From positions 26,112,358 through 26,176,357 of the forward strand of contig CM034236.1 in NCBI GenBank assembly GCA_019916065.1: a DNA stretch of 64,000 bases, read 5' to 3'. This stretch comes from Vitellaria paradoxa (Eukaryota; Streptophyta; Magnoliopsida; Ericales; Sapotaceae). This document shows, piece after piece, positions 54,296-64,000 of the stretch. Under the pieces are notes generated by a model. The model saw only the letters and a list, made by a program, of their open reading frames with translations. It ran no database searches and was not told the DNA's origin. Numbering within the stretch: the first letter of the stretch is position 1; the number at the start of each line of letters is the position of its first letter. The position numbers were made by a program, and so were the translations under genes.

Positions 54296-55848
54296 CCATT
54301 GGTGACAAGAGGTATTTTTCGTGTCTATTCATCAAATGCCATTGTACTCTTAGACACGAGAGCATCCCATTCATTTGTCGCCGCGTCATTTGTGTATGCC
54401 TTGGGATTGGATCGTTAGCCCCTTGGAATTGTTTTTGTGTGTTGAGACCCCCATAGCGGGATTTCTTCTTTAGCTCAAGTGTGTAAGGGATGTGAACTAA
54501 GGGTAACTGATGTATTGATGGGTGAGAGTTCGTCTCAACTTTTGACTTAATTGTATTGGAAATGAGGGGTTTTGATGTCATACTTGGAATGGATTGGCTT
54601 ATGTCCTACCAAGCTATGATTGACTGTAATAAGCGTAAGGTGACCTTAACTACGCCAGAGGGGGATCAAATTCGCTTCTTTACAGACCGTGTGAAATAAA
54701 GAAGCGTCACTTTTGAAAAATCGGAGAAAAGATGAATTGTGTAGTCTGTTTGCTGGCCATGATTATAGAAGAAGAGGATGGGGAACAGAGACTTGAATTG
54801 CCTAGAGTTGTGAAGAATTTCCTAAGGTGTTTCTTGAAGAATATTTGGGTTGCCACCTGAAAGGGAAGTGGAATTTTGTATTGATTGGTTCCGGGCACCG
54901 AACCCATTTCCGTTCCACCCTACAGGTTGGCATCGTAGAGTTAACAGAATTGAAGACACAGGTGGAGGAATTGTTAGCCAAGGGATTCATCCGGCCAAGC
55001 ACTTCACCTTGGGGTGCGCCGGCATTATTTGCAGCTAAGAAAGATGGGACTTGAGAATGTGTATTGATTACAGGAAATTGAACAGGGTGACCATTAAGAA
55101 TAGATACCCATTGCTAAGAATCGACGAATTGTTTGATCAGTTGAAGGGATCAATGGTGTTTCAAAGATTGATCTACGATCTGGGTACCATCAAGTGAGGA
55201 TAAGGAAAGAAGACATTCCAAAGACGGCATCAGGACTCGGTATGGTCATTATGAGTTTCTGGTTATGCTTTTGGCTTGACAAATGCACCGGCAGTCCTTT
55301 ATGGACTTAATGAATCGAGTCTTTAGAGACTACTTGGATGAGTTGTGGTGGTATTCATAAATGATGTCTTGGTGTATTCTAAGTCAGAAGAGAACATGAA
55401 CAACATTTGAGGCTTGTACTACAAAGGTTGAAAGATCATCAGTTATATGCCTAGCTGAGCAAATGTGAGTTCTGGCTTAGAAAGGTTAAATTTCTAGGAC
55501 ATGTGGTCTCAGAGGAAGGAATAGCAGTGGACCCATCCAAAATTGAAGCTATTTTGGAATTGTCTCAACCGAAGTCCATATTTGAGATCCGTAGTTTCCT
55601 TGGGTTGGCAGGATACTACAGAAGGTTTGTCTCGAATTTTTCTAGATTAGCGGCCCCCGCTAACTAGATTAACCCGAAAGGGGATCAAATTTGAATGGAG
55701 TGATGTATGTGAAAGATCATTTCAAGAGATAAAAAGAAGATTGACTACTGCACCGGTGTTGGTTATCCCAGAGAGGGGAGCTAGTTACTTGGTATATTGT
55801 GATGCGTCACGAGAAGGACTTGGGTGTGTTCTTATGCAGAATGGGTGA
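54296..55848 (+). pseudogene. Element G protease and reverse transcriptase, broken
   Basis: The protease active site reads LLDTRASHSF (about 54345-54375), with the usual Gly of D-T/S-G-A replaced by Arg. RT blocks appear in alternating frames: [22 protein letters not shown] (about 54985-55053), [13 protein letters not shown], a YGHYEF block, an NDVLVYS-type catalytic segment (about 55360), GHVVSEEGI and [12 protein letters not shown] (about 55590-55630). There are multiple 1-base indels and a stop directly after DGT. The order is that of Ty3 pol. Confidence 0.85.
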
Positions 55849-56178
55849 GTGGTGGCCTATGGGTCAAGACAGTTGAAGAATCATGAAAAGAATTATCTGG
55901 TACATGATTTAGAGCTGGCAGCAGTCATTTTTGCCCTAAATAGTTGGAGACATTACTTGTATGGCGAGAAATTTGAAGTATTCTCGGATCATAAAAGTTT
56001 GAAATATATTTTTACTCAGAGAGACCTGAATTTGAGGCAACGGCGGTGGATGGAATATATGGAGGACTATGACTTTGAATTGCATTATCATCCAGGCAAA
56101 GCTAATGTAGTTGCAGATGCCTTAAGCAGGAAGAGTAGAAGAACTATGGCTTGTATAGCCGTTAAGAATGGGGATTGA
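55849..56178 (+). pseudogene. Element G RNase H domain (open 109 codons)
   Basis: [35 protein letters not shown] and VVADALSRK are intact in one frame. The preceding YCDASREGLG block is separated by a stop just before 55849. It degrades the RNA strand during reverse transcription. Confidence 0.88.
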
Positions 56179-57033
56179 TGGGGACATTGAATGAGTTTGA
56201 ATTGGAACTAAAAGAGGGAGAGGAACAAGGGATGTTGCATACTATGGTCACCCAGCCAGTCTTAATTAATAGAGTAATTGAGGCTCAGAAGTTAGATGAG
56301 GAAGCTAATGATGTTTGTAATAAAATAAAGGATCAGGTGGATATTCCAGGCTGGACAGTGGGTGATGATGGAGTGGTCAAATACCAAGGGAGAATCTTTG
56401 TGCCCTCCTCTGTTAGAGAGAAAGTCTTGAGGGAATTTCATCATTCCCGGTTAACAGTGCATCCGGGAGGTACAAAAAATGTATCATGACTTAAAGAGGC
56501 AGTTTTATTGGGCAGGAATAAAGAAGGGTGTGGCGGAGTTTATTAGCAAGTGTCTAACTTGTCAGCAAGTGAATGCAGAGCATCAAAGACCGGCTAGATT
56601 GTTACAGCCTTTGCCAATATCCAAGTGGAAGTGGGAAAATGTCACTATGGATTTTGTGTCAGGGTTGCCAAGGACAAAAAAAGGTTGTGATGCCATATGG
56701 GTGATTGTTGATCGGTTAACCAAGTCGGCTAATTTCTTGCCAATGCGAATGACGGATTCAATGGACTCTTTAGCCCGATTATACATTCGGGAAATTGTGA
56801 GGTTGCATGGAACGCCAGTGTCTATTGTTTCAGACCGAGACTCTCGTTTCGTTTCTCGCTTTTGGCAGAGTTTTCAAGCAGCCATGGGGGCATTGTTGTG
56901 TTTTAGTATGGCTTATCATCCCCAAACTGATGGACAATTGGAACGAACAATTCAAATTTTAGAAGATATGCTTCGAGCTTGTGTGTTTGGACTTTAAAGG
57001 TAGTTGGGAGGATCATTTGCCACTGGTGGAATT
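56179..57033 (+). pseudogene. Element G integrase, C-terminus deleted
   Basis: The HHCC finger ([11 protein letters not shown] ... CLTCQQ) spans two overlapping frames (one change near 56480). The catalytic core is open at 56479-56997: [22 protein letters not shown], and Glu in DGQLERTIQ. After RACVFGL a frame change follows, and the HLPLVEFA block is cut at about 57034 by fusion to mid-LTR sequence. The C-terminal module and any chromodomain are lost. Confidence 0.9.
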
Positions 57034-58754
57034 TGCTCTTAGGTGGGGCGCCCATGACCCCTCAGGGGCGCCCATGCTCTTAAGTGGGTGCCCATGCCCC
57101 CACAGGGGCGCCCATGAACTTTAGGAGGGGTGCCCACAGAGACCAGAACACCTTTTCTGATTTTTCTTAACTTGACTTCCTACCTTAGGATTATGAAGGG
57201 GTTAGGCATATGTTTGTGTGTGAGACTTTTATTTGATTAATTGTATGGATTTTAAAATGAGAATCAGCTCTTAAAAGTGATTAAAGGTTGATTATCTTAA
57301 ACCTATGGGATTAAGCTTGTAAAGGGGAATGCTTGCTACCATGAATGAAATGAATTGGAAGCCTACTTTGAGATAAGGGTTTTAATCAAGTAGAATTGTG
57401 AATATGCCTTAATGTAAACTAAATGTTAAAGTGTATGAACTTGTGATTGCATTAATGAATTGTGATTTGGCAAAAGGGAGCTCATGTTCATAACATTGAA
57501 AGAGGTTGAATGTTTAATGATGCTTAATAAATGTTGTTATGTAATGAATCCTAGAATAAACCGGAATGTGGATTTATGTTGTGGAAAAGTATATGATGTT
57601 GAATGTGGACATGTGAATGATGAGATGTAAAATGATGAATGATTGTTTGTGTGACGGGGGCCGTGGTGGGGTGTGGTAAACAGGAAGGGTTTGAGAGTAC
57701 CCTCGGGTTGAGAGTCCCGGAACCTGCGCAGGGTTTGGTTTCAATGCCAGTGGGTTAGTAGCCCACAACATTATGAGTTTATGGGTTACCCGTGACCTTG
57801 GATTATGATCCTAAACGATGGTGTTTGGTTTGCCGTTTCCATTGGGTCTGGACCCATAAAAGATGGTGTTGTGTATACACCCAACCCCCGATGAATTGTG
57901 TGACTATGGTTGTGTGATGGATTATTGGAATGTGATAATATGGATGTGAATACATGATTAAATGTTGAATTTGTGATAATGTGGTTGGAAATGTGACTAG
58001 ATGTAATATTAGGACATTCAATAATGGAGATTGTTTGGAATTGGATGCCATATTGTGATGTCATTAAGTGTTAATAGGTATTGTAAATATGGATATGTGA
58101 TTAATTTTGATTAAACATTAATAGTGAATTGAAATATGATTTGAGACTCAACAATGAGATTCTAAAGATTAAGTATTGGTTGGAATTGAATTTCTTTTCA
58201 CAATATTGTTGTGTATAAAGGTACATAGTCTAAAATGGTGATGTCAATGAATGATTTTGATTCTAGAGTATCGGTGGTAACTAGATACATTATAAAATGC
58301 TTGCATATGTGGAATACATATCATATATGTTTAATTGAGACTTGTGGGCACAAGTGGACCCGTGCTCACATCTCTACAGACTTTGATGCTAGTACAAGCA
58401 ATAACAATCAAGTGGGTTGATGTGTTGGGACTAGGAGGTTATGCATGAGCCCTACCAAGCTTATCAAAGCTCTTGGTCATCTACTTTAAATTTCTTTTGG
58501 GAATTGTAACGTCGTGCATTTATAAACTCTTTCAATTTGGTTGTAATGGCCATAAGGCCTAAGTTATGTAATCTGGGAATGGTGTATGTGGTTGGTGACA
58601 TGGTAATAGTCATGGTTAAACTTATGTTATTCTATCTTATGTCTTGGGCTCACTAGCTTATGTTGCGTTGCTCTGATTATGGGATTGGTTATATTAGTGC
58701 ATGTTATGTGTGTTTATCACTCACCCCTCGGGTCACGAGATCCGGCGCGTGACA
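57034..58754 (+). repeat. Element G 3' LTR, 5'-truncated
   Basis: 1721 bp, equivalent to 5' LTR from about 50182 on, joined directly to integrase. It ends GGCGCGTGACA (one change in the usual GGGGCG), followed by gagaa. Confidence 0.93.
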
Positions 58755-61365
58755 GAGAAGGATGAGCCAAACATGTAGAGTTGGCATTTTAGTACAAGTG
58801 TAGAAGAGTGGGGCACCTTGGGCGCACAGAACATTGGCGCCCAAGGCTTGGCCGCATGCAACATGGGCGCCCAAGAGTTTGGGCGCACGTCTGAGAAGGT
58901 GTTAGGCGCCCGAGCTACAGTAGAAATGACTGGTATGATGTGTTCTGACTTGTGCAGCTGAGCCTCACCTCTATAAACCCTATATTAGGCTAGGGGGGAT
59001 GGGAAAGGTCTGGAAAACACTGTTGAAGATTAAAATATTATCAAACATATATATATATATATACATGTATAGATGGAAGAGGAAGACTTTTGAGGTTGGA
59101 GAGAGAGGAACCCGAGAGAGGAAGAAGGAAGAAGAAACAAAGGGAACCAAGTGAGGGTTTGTATGGTAAGTGTCTCTAACCCTAACCAAAATCAAATTAA
59201 CCTTGCAAGGATGTAATTAAGCACTCAAGGAACCTATCTATGTGATTTGTTTGTTGTTTAGATCAAAGGGTGAAGAGATTGAATCTTCCAAGTTTAGAAG
59301 CTTGAAACTGGAAGAAGACCACTTCTTATTCTTCATCTTTATTCAACTTCAGGTAGGGATTTAATGCCTCATTCTTACATGTGTGATGTGTAAGAAGGAC
59401 TAGAATAGCATTAGAGAAACCTTTTTAAGTGTTGGTTACATTTATGGAAGATATTGGAAGTTATATACACATATATATGTATGTATAGGTTAAGAGAGTG
59501 AAAATGGTGTTTTGATCCATAACTTGACTTTTGGTTGATGAAAACCCAAATTGTTGATTTCCTTTGATGCCTAAGAGACTTGTGGTGATGTTAGAAACAT
59601 GAAATTTTAGGTATATTAACCTTAACTTGGTTAATTTGAAGCCCCAAGAGTGAAAAATCAAGAAACCAGAAAACAGAGCATGAAACTCGTAACTTGGACC
59701 AAGCTGTAGGCGTACAAGAGAGACACAGTTGGGCGCCCAAACCCTTGGGCGCACAAGCCCTTGGGCACACGGCTGAGTGCCAGCTTCGGCGCCCACCGAG
59801 CCTAGGTTCGATTTCTGACTTTGTTTACTTTGACCTTCTACCTTAGGTTTATGAAAGAGTTTAGTAACACGTTTTCGCATGAAACTTTTATTTGATTAAT
59901 TGCATGGATTTAAAAAGGGAAATGTGTTCTAAAAAGTGATTAACGATTTGTTATCTTAAGCTAATGGGATTTAACTTGCAATGGTGAATGAGTGTTACCT
60001 TGTGATTATATCTTGATGTAAACTAAATGATGAGGTATATGAACATGTGATTGATACTCAAATTCATAATGATGATAAATGTCGAATGTTTAATAAGGTT
60101 TAATCAATGTTGATATGTGATGAATCTTGGGATGAACCGAAAAATGAATATATGATTGAAAGAAATTGAAATGTGAACTTTTGTTAATAAGTAATGGAAA
60201 TTAAATGAGGCTTGGGTTAAATGAAATGAAGTGATGAAATTAGTTGTGTTCCATGATGAAATGGAATGTCGTTATGTGTGTTGGAAAGTTTATGGTGATG
60301 AATGTGAATTGTGATTAAAGAGTATTGAATGTGATGAATGATTAGTTGTGTGCCGGGGGTCGTGGTGGGATGTGAAAATAGGAAGGGTTTTAAGATTACC
60401 CTCGGATTGAAAGACCTGAAACCTACACAGGGTTTGGTGTCAATGCTAATGGGTTAGTAGCCCACAACATTGTGTGTGTTTTGGCTCCTCATGGCCCTAG
60501 ACTGCGATCCTAAATGACGACATCGGTTTATCGTTTCCGTTGGGTATTGGCCCATAAAAGACGATATTGTGGATGCACCCAACCCCCGATGACTTGTGTG
60601 GTTATGGCAATGTGATCGAATGATGAATAAGTGTGAATGTGGATGTAGAGATGTGATGGAATGATGAATAGGAGCTAATATGGATATGGTTGTGTGATTG
60701 AATGTTGAATATGTGATAATGTGATATGGAACATGATTGGATATAAACTTGGGAAATTTAATAATGAAGAATAATTGGAATTGAATACAACACTATGATG
60801 TTATTGAATGACGATAAATACTTACATAAGTTGAAAACTAATTGATATTAATAAATTGTTATGGCATATAGAAAGATGTTGGTGTGTCTATGCATATATG
60901 TACATCGGCATGCGTGTGTTGATTACATACCATATATGTTTCTTTGAGGCATCGTGGGCACAAGTGGACCCGTGTTCACGTCCCTACAGATTTTGATGTA
61001 GGAATAGGTCATATCAATCAGGTGGGCTGATGGGGTTGAATTAGGAGTGCTTATGCACGAGCCCTTCTAAACTTAGCAAAACTTTTGGTTACTTAGTTTT
61101 GTTTTATTTGAAATTATAATATTGTACATTAAGGACTTATTTGATTTGGTGGTAAGGGCCCTAAGGCCTAAATTATGTATTAATGGGAGGAATGTTAGAA
61201 GTTTGTGACTTGACTATAGCCAAACTTAAAATTTATGTTATCTCATCTTATGTTTTGGGCTCACTTAGAGGTTTTTGTATTGCGCTAATCATGGGATGGT
61301 TATATTAGTGCATGTTATATGTGTTTATCACTCACCCCTCGGGTCGTGAGATCCAGGGCATGACA
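58755..61365 (+). mobile_element. Solo LTR E, part 2
   Basis: The rest of the LTR begun at 49046 (2728 bp in total without element G). It ends CCAGGGCATGACA, followed by the target duplication agggt (61366-61370). GGGCGCCC/GGGCGCAC clusters at 58810-58912 and 59728-59800; TATA-like tract about 59045-59062. Confidence 0.92.
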
Positions 61366-61474
61366 AGGGTAAAACCTATGATTTATATCAAATAGAATAT
61401 AAACGAATTTCAAGTTTAAATAAAAGAACTTTTAGATAAAAGACTTATAGAACTAACTAGAAATCAACATTCTA
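61366..61474 (+). pseudogene. Pararetrovirus-like relic, part 4 (short)
   Basis: The sequence into which solo LTR E inserted resumes here for about 105 bp, with a plus frame rich in Y, K and R. It continues the relic ending at 49045 but is too short to assign a domain. Confidence 0.4.
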
Positions 61475-61513
61475 CACTACTAGAGATTGGGTGAATGGCG
61501 AATGGAAACCTCG

Positions 61514-61705
61514 GGCGACCGCTTTAAGCGGTCTCTAGAACAGTATTAGCGACCGCTCTAGAGACCGCTTAAGGCGGTCGCTTAAACTGCTGTCGCTAAT
61601 TCCCGTGCCGCAAGGTATCGACGACGAAAAAATTCGCACGACCACTTTAAGCGGTCGCTAATACTGTTCTAGCGACCGCTTTTGCGACCGCTTAAAGCGG
61701 TCGTT
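61514..61705. repeat. Subterminal palindromic repeats of the CACTA-type end
   Basis: About ten copies of GACCGC/GCGGTC, several as the full dyad GACCGCTT(T/A)AAGCGGTC, around a CTAATACTGTTCTAG spacer. Transposase-binding motifs are arranged like this in En/Spm elements. Confidence 0.75.
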
Positions 61706-61867
61706 GATTCTCTAATTATATCGAACAGAACGCCTCCCTCTTTTTCCTTTCCTTCCCTCCCTCTTTTTCCTCTCCCTCCCCCGCGCTCTCTCTTCTCTCC
61801 CCCCTCTGCCGTGCCGGAGGTGTCCCGCCGCTGCCGCCGCTGCCGTCGCCGGAGGTTTATTTCTTTC

Positions 61868-61899
61868 GCTCTCTTGCGCTCTCTCTCTCTCTCTCTCTT

Positions 61900-61940
<41 letters not shown>
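61868..61940. repeat. (CT)n microsatellite
   Basis: A CT run with two short GC interruptions. The leucine/serine frame over it is not considered a gene. Confidence 0.95.
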
Positions 61941-61941
<1 letters not shown>

Positions 61942-63405
61942 ATAAACATGCACTAATATTTTTTTTTTTGTTTATTATAGTTTTTTTGGAGGTTAAGTCA
62001 ACACTACACCAGGTTTGGATTTTTTTTTTTAGTTTGAAATTTTTTTTATAGTTTCTGTATTTTTCATGTTTATTGTTGGATAAATGTAAATAAATTTTTT
62101 TGTTTTTGTGGTTAGGGGTTTGATGATTATCTATACATGCATGTATATATTATTGTTTGTTTAATTTTTTTTATTTTAGTTACTCTTTAACTTGTTTATT
62201 TCATGTGTATATTGTGTAATTTTTTTTTTATGTATGTTGCTGTTCTTTTTAATTTTTTTTTAATTTGCTATTTTTTTTCTATTTTTTTTGTTTGCTGTTT
62301 TTTTCTGTATTTTTTATTTGCTGTTTTTTTAATATTCTGTTTTTTAATTTTATTTTATAAAAATTGGTATGTTGGAAGAAAAAAAAAAGAGATTTTAGAA
62401 GAAAAATTTAGTGAGTGGGAAAAATTGTTGTGTTTTGTGCGGTGAGTAAAAAATTTATATTTTATTATCTTATAATTTGTGTTTGTAGAAATTTATAAAA
62501 TTTTGTATTATTTTACTGTACTCCAAAAGTTGCCAGTATAAACGATAAATTTAAAGGATTTGGGGGAGTTTTGTAAATTTCATGATTTGCAAGTTATACC
62601 GTTAAATTAAAATTTAATGATTTAAATTAATTTAAATTTTTTTAATTAAATAATATAACTATATCTGTAATATTGAATTAAAATTCAATAAATTTAAAAT
62701 TCTGAGGATACTATGAAATTCTCAGAATTTCAAAATTCTGAAGATAGAATTAGAACGTTACAATAAAATGAAAAAAAAATACTTATTTAATTTTTTATTT
62801 AATTATTAAGATTAAAATTATAAAAATATAATGAATATTTAAATTCTTATAATTTAATTACCTATTTTTAATATGATAGGTAAAATATATTATAAAATAA
62901 TAACTTAGAAGAAATATAATAATGTGACCACTTGACATGAAAAACAAAGAAATTAACATCTTGTGATACTTGAAAAATTATGCATGTGACCTTTTGTCAC
63001 ATCAATCCTCATAGATGAAGTCAAATTTTTGACCTGGGAGCTATTTTTTTGGGGCGTTAAACTTGGGCTTAAAAAATTATATTTAATGAATAAAAATAAA
63101 ATAATATATATACAAATAGTATAATCAATTGAATTTTAAATTTTAGATTATATAGGAGTATTTAGTTTATTAAAAATATTAAAAATTTTTATTAACTATT
63201 TTTAATATCTTTCAATTAAATTTTGCCACGTGTTACTTTTTCACTAATTTATTTTTTTAACCATTTAAACACTATCATATAACAACTAAGAGAAAATAAA
63301 ATTTTAAGGAGATTTTTTTTGTAATTGACTAAATTTTAAAGAGATTGATTTATAACTTAAATTTTTTAATTCAAAATTTATATATACCAATATTAGTTTT
63401 TTTTT
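61941..63405. other. A/T-rich interior, no gene seen
   Basis: Long T runs and TTTGCTGTTTTTT-type repeats (62210-62350), then A/T-rich sequence. Short inverted words AAATTCTGA/TCAGAATTT lie around 62697-62745. Confidence 0.5.
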
Positions 63406-63603
63406 CTAATAAGACTAATTATTTTTAAAAATTTTTGAGGAATCAAATTATAATATAAATATTTTTTAATAAAAAATTTACATACATAAATATCATTTTT
63501 TTTTCTAATAAGACTAATTATTTTTAAAAATTTTTGAGGAATCAAATTATAATATAAATATTTTTTAATAAAAAATTTACATACATAAATATCATTTTTT
63601 TTT
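63406..63603. repeat. Tandem duplication, 99-bp unit
   Basis: CTAATAAGACTAATTATTTT begins at 63406 and again at 63505. The two copies are almost identical, which points to a recent duplication; the beginning of the flanking T run forms a partial third edge. Confidence 0.9.
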
Positions 63604-64000
63604 AAATCAGAGATGTCACCCGGGCCCACCACAGCCTTGTCCGCGTCAACCCTTGGGATGGTTTTACAAGTTAAGAAAATCAAATATTAGTCAATTTTTT
63701 TTATTATTACTTTTTGTCTATACAATATTTTTTTATTAATTTTGTTTATTTAATAATTTTAAAGCATAGTAGTCACGTTTAAAAATTTATAAACAAATAC
63801 TTCAAATAAAAAAATCACCCATAGATGAACCCAAAAAAAAAAAAATTGACTTTTTTATTTCTCTTTTTACAGTGGGTAAGTTCTCTTATTTTCAATTATT
63901 TCTTTATAAATATCACAGAATGAGGGTAAAACACTGTTAAATTTGTAATACATGTAAAACTTCATAATCTAACTCTTGCTGGGAGGACTCATGCCTCTTC

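Larger units (their letters stand above)
49168..58754 (+). mobile_element. Element G: Del/Tekay-like Ty3 element with 3' deletion
   Basis: Bounded by TG at 49168 and CA at 58754, with target duplication gagaa (49163-49167, 58755-58759). A complete 2704-bp 5' LTR is followed by a tRNA-iMet primer site and frameshifted gag-pol. Then a deletion at about 57034 removes the end of integrase, the purine tract and about the first 1014 bp of the 3' LTR. Large LTRs, the initiator-Met primer and the MPPRAMR-type gag start fit the Del/Tekay chromovirus lineage. A chromodomain is not visible because that part is deleted. Confidence 0.93.
61475..64000. mobile_element. CACTA-type terminus, element runs past window end
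   Basis: CACTACTAGAGATTGG at 61475 matches the En/Spm terminal motif CACTACTAGAAA. It is followed at 61514-61705 by palindromic GACCGCTTTAAGCGGTC subterminal repeats. A T/C-rich and GC-rich 5'-leader-like stretch (61730-61860), a CT microsatellite and an A/T-rich interior follow. No transposase is visible before 64000 and the far terminus is not in view, so the right boundary is unknown. Confidence 0.65.

Noticed and set aside
61682..61942. 86-aa serine/leucine ORF
   Set aside because: Covers subterminal palindrome, GC-rich leader and CT repeat; no domain.

Overview
The window is plant nuclear DNA, most likely from a eudicot. It is a transposable-element nest, probably heterochromatic, with no recognisable host gene. 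The evidence is LTR retrotransposons of angiosperm Athila/Tat and chromovirus (Del/Tekay-like) type with plant tRNA-primer sites, a tRNA-derived SINE, LINE fragments with a plant-type zf-RVT domain, En/Spm (CACTA) remains and an endogenous caulimovirid-like sequence. The species cannot be named from sequence alone. A run of exactly 100 N at 40500-40599 is a scaffold gap.

Left part (1-32288): the oldest layer is a decayed minus-strand Tat-like Ty3 element. Its gag remnant is at 1781-2957, its leader at 19420-21110, a primer-site relic at 21111-21128, and its long repeat-rich LTR runs from 21131 past 29374. A solo LTR (2967-19419, TSD ctggt) landed in it. A complete young Athila-type element A (4906-18385, TSD cccac) then landed inside that solo LTR. 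Element A has near-identical 1.6-kb LTRs, a perfect tRNA-Asp primer site, an intact 1879-codon gag-pol and two further ORFs. A gag-only relative, element B (22350-29368, TSD gcgct), split a 58-bp minisatellite of the old LTR. A SINE (29663-29878) also sits there.

Middle (32289-42022): element C is a third Athila-type subfamily whose R-U5-PBS-gag start is stuttered about 1.37 kb apart, three times. It is cut by LTR element D (36589 to the gap). Beyond the gap lies a minus-strand CACTA tnp2 pseudogene.

Right part (42023-64000): simple repeats, two micro-insertions of retroposon tails, then an endogenous pararetrovirus-like relic (about 43480-49045, resuming at 61366). It is interrupted by a minus-strand solo LTR (H, TSD gaaag), a LINE fragment, and a solo LTR (E, TSD agggt). 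Solo LTR E itself contains a deleted Del/Tekay-like element (G, 49168-58754, TSD gagaa). A CACTA-type terminus with palindromic subterminal repeats begins at 61475 and runs to the window end.

The most notable observation is in the Athila-type LTRs. Four subfamilies (A, B, C, H) carry, just inside U3, a pyrimidine-tract splice acceptor followed in the same phase by an open, partly conserved coding stretch. In element A a splice donor at the end of the acidic ORF3 joins in frame to that acceptor in the 3' LTR. The LTR may therefore hold the terminal exon of an accessory protein. The same LTRs share a long-range stem with compensatory changes and a GC-rich palindrome array ahead of the TATA box.
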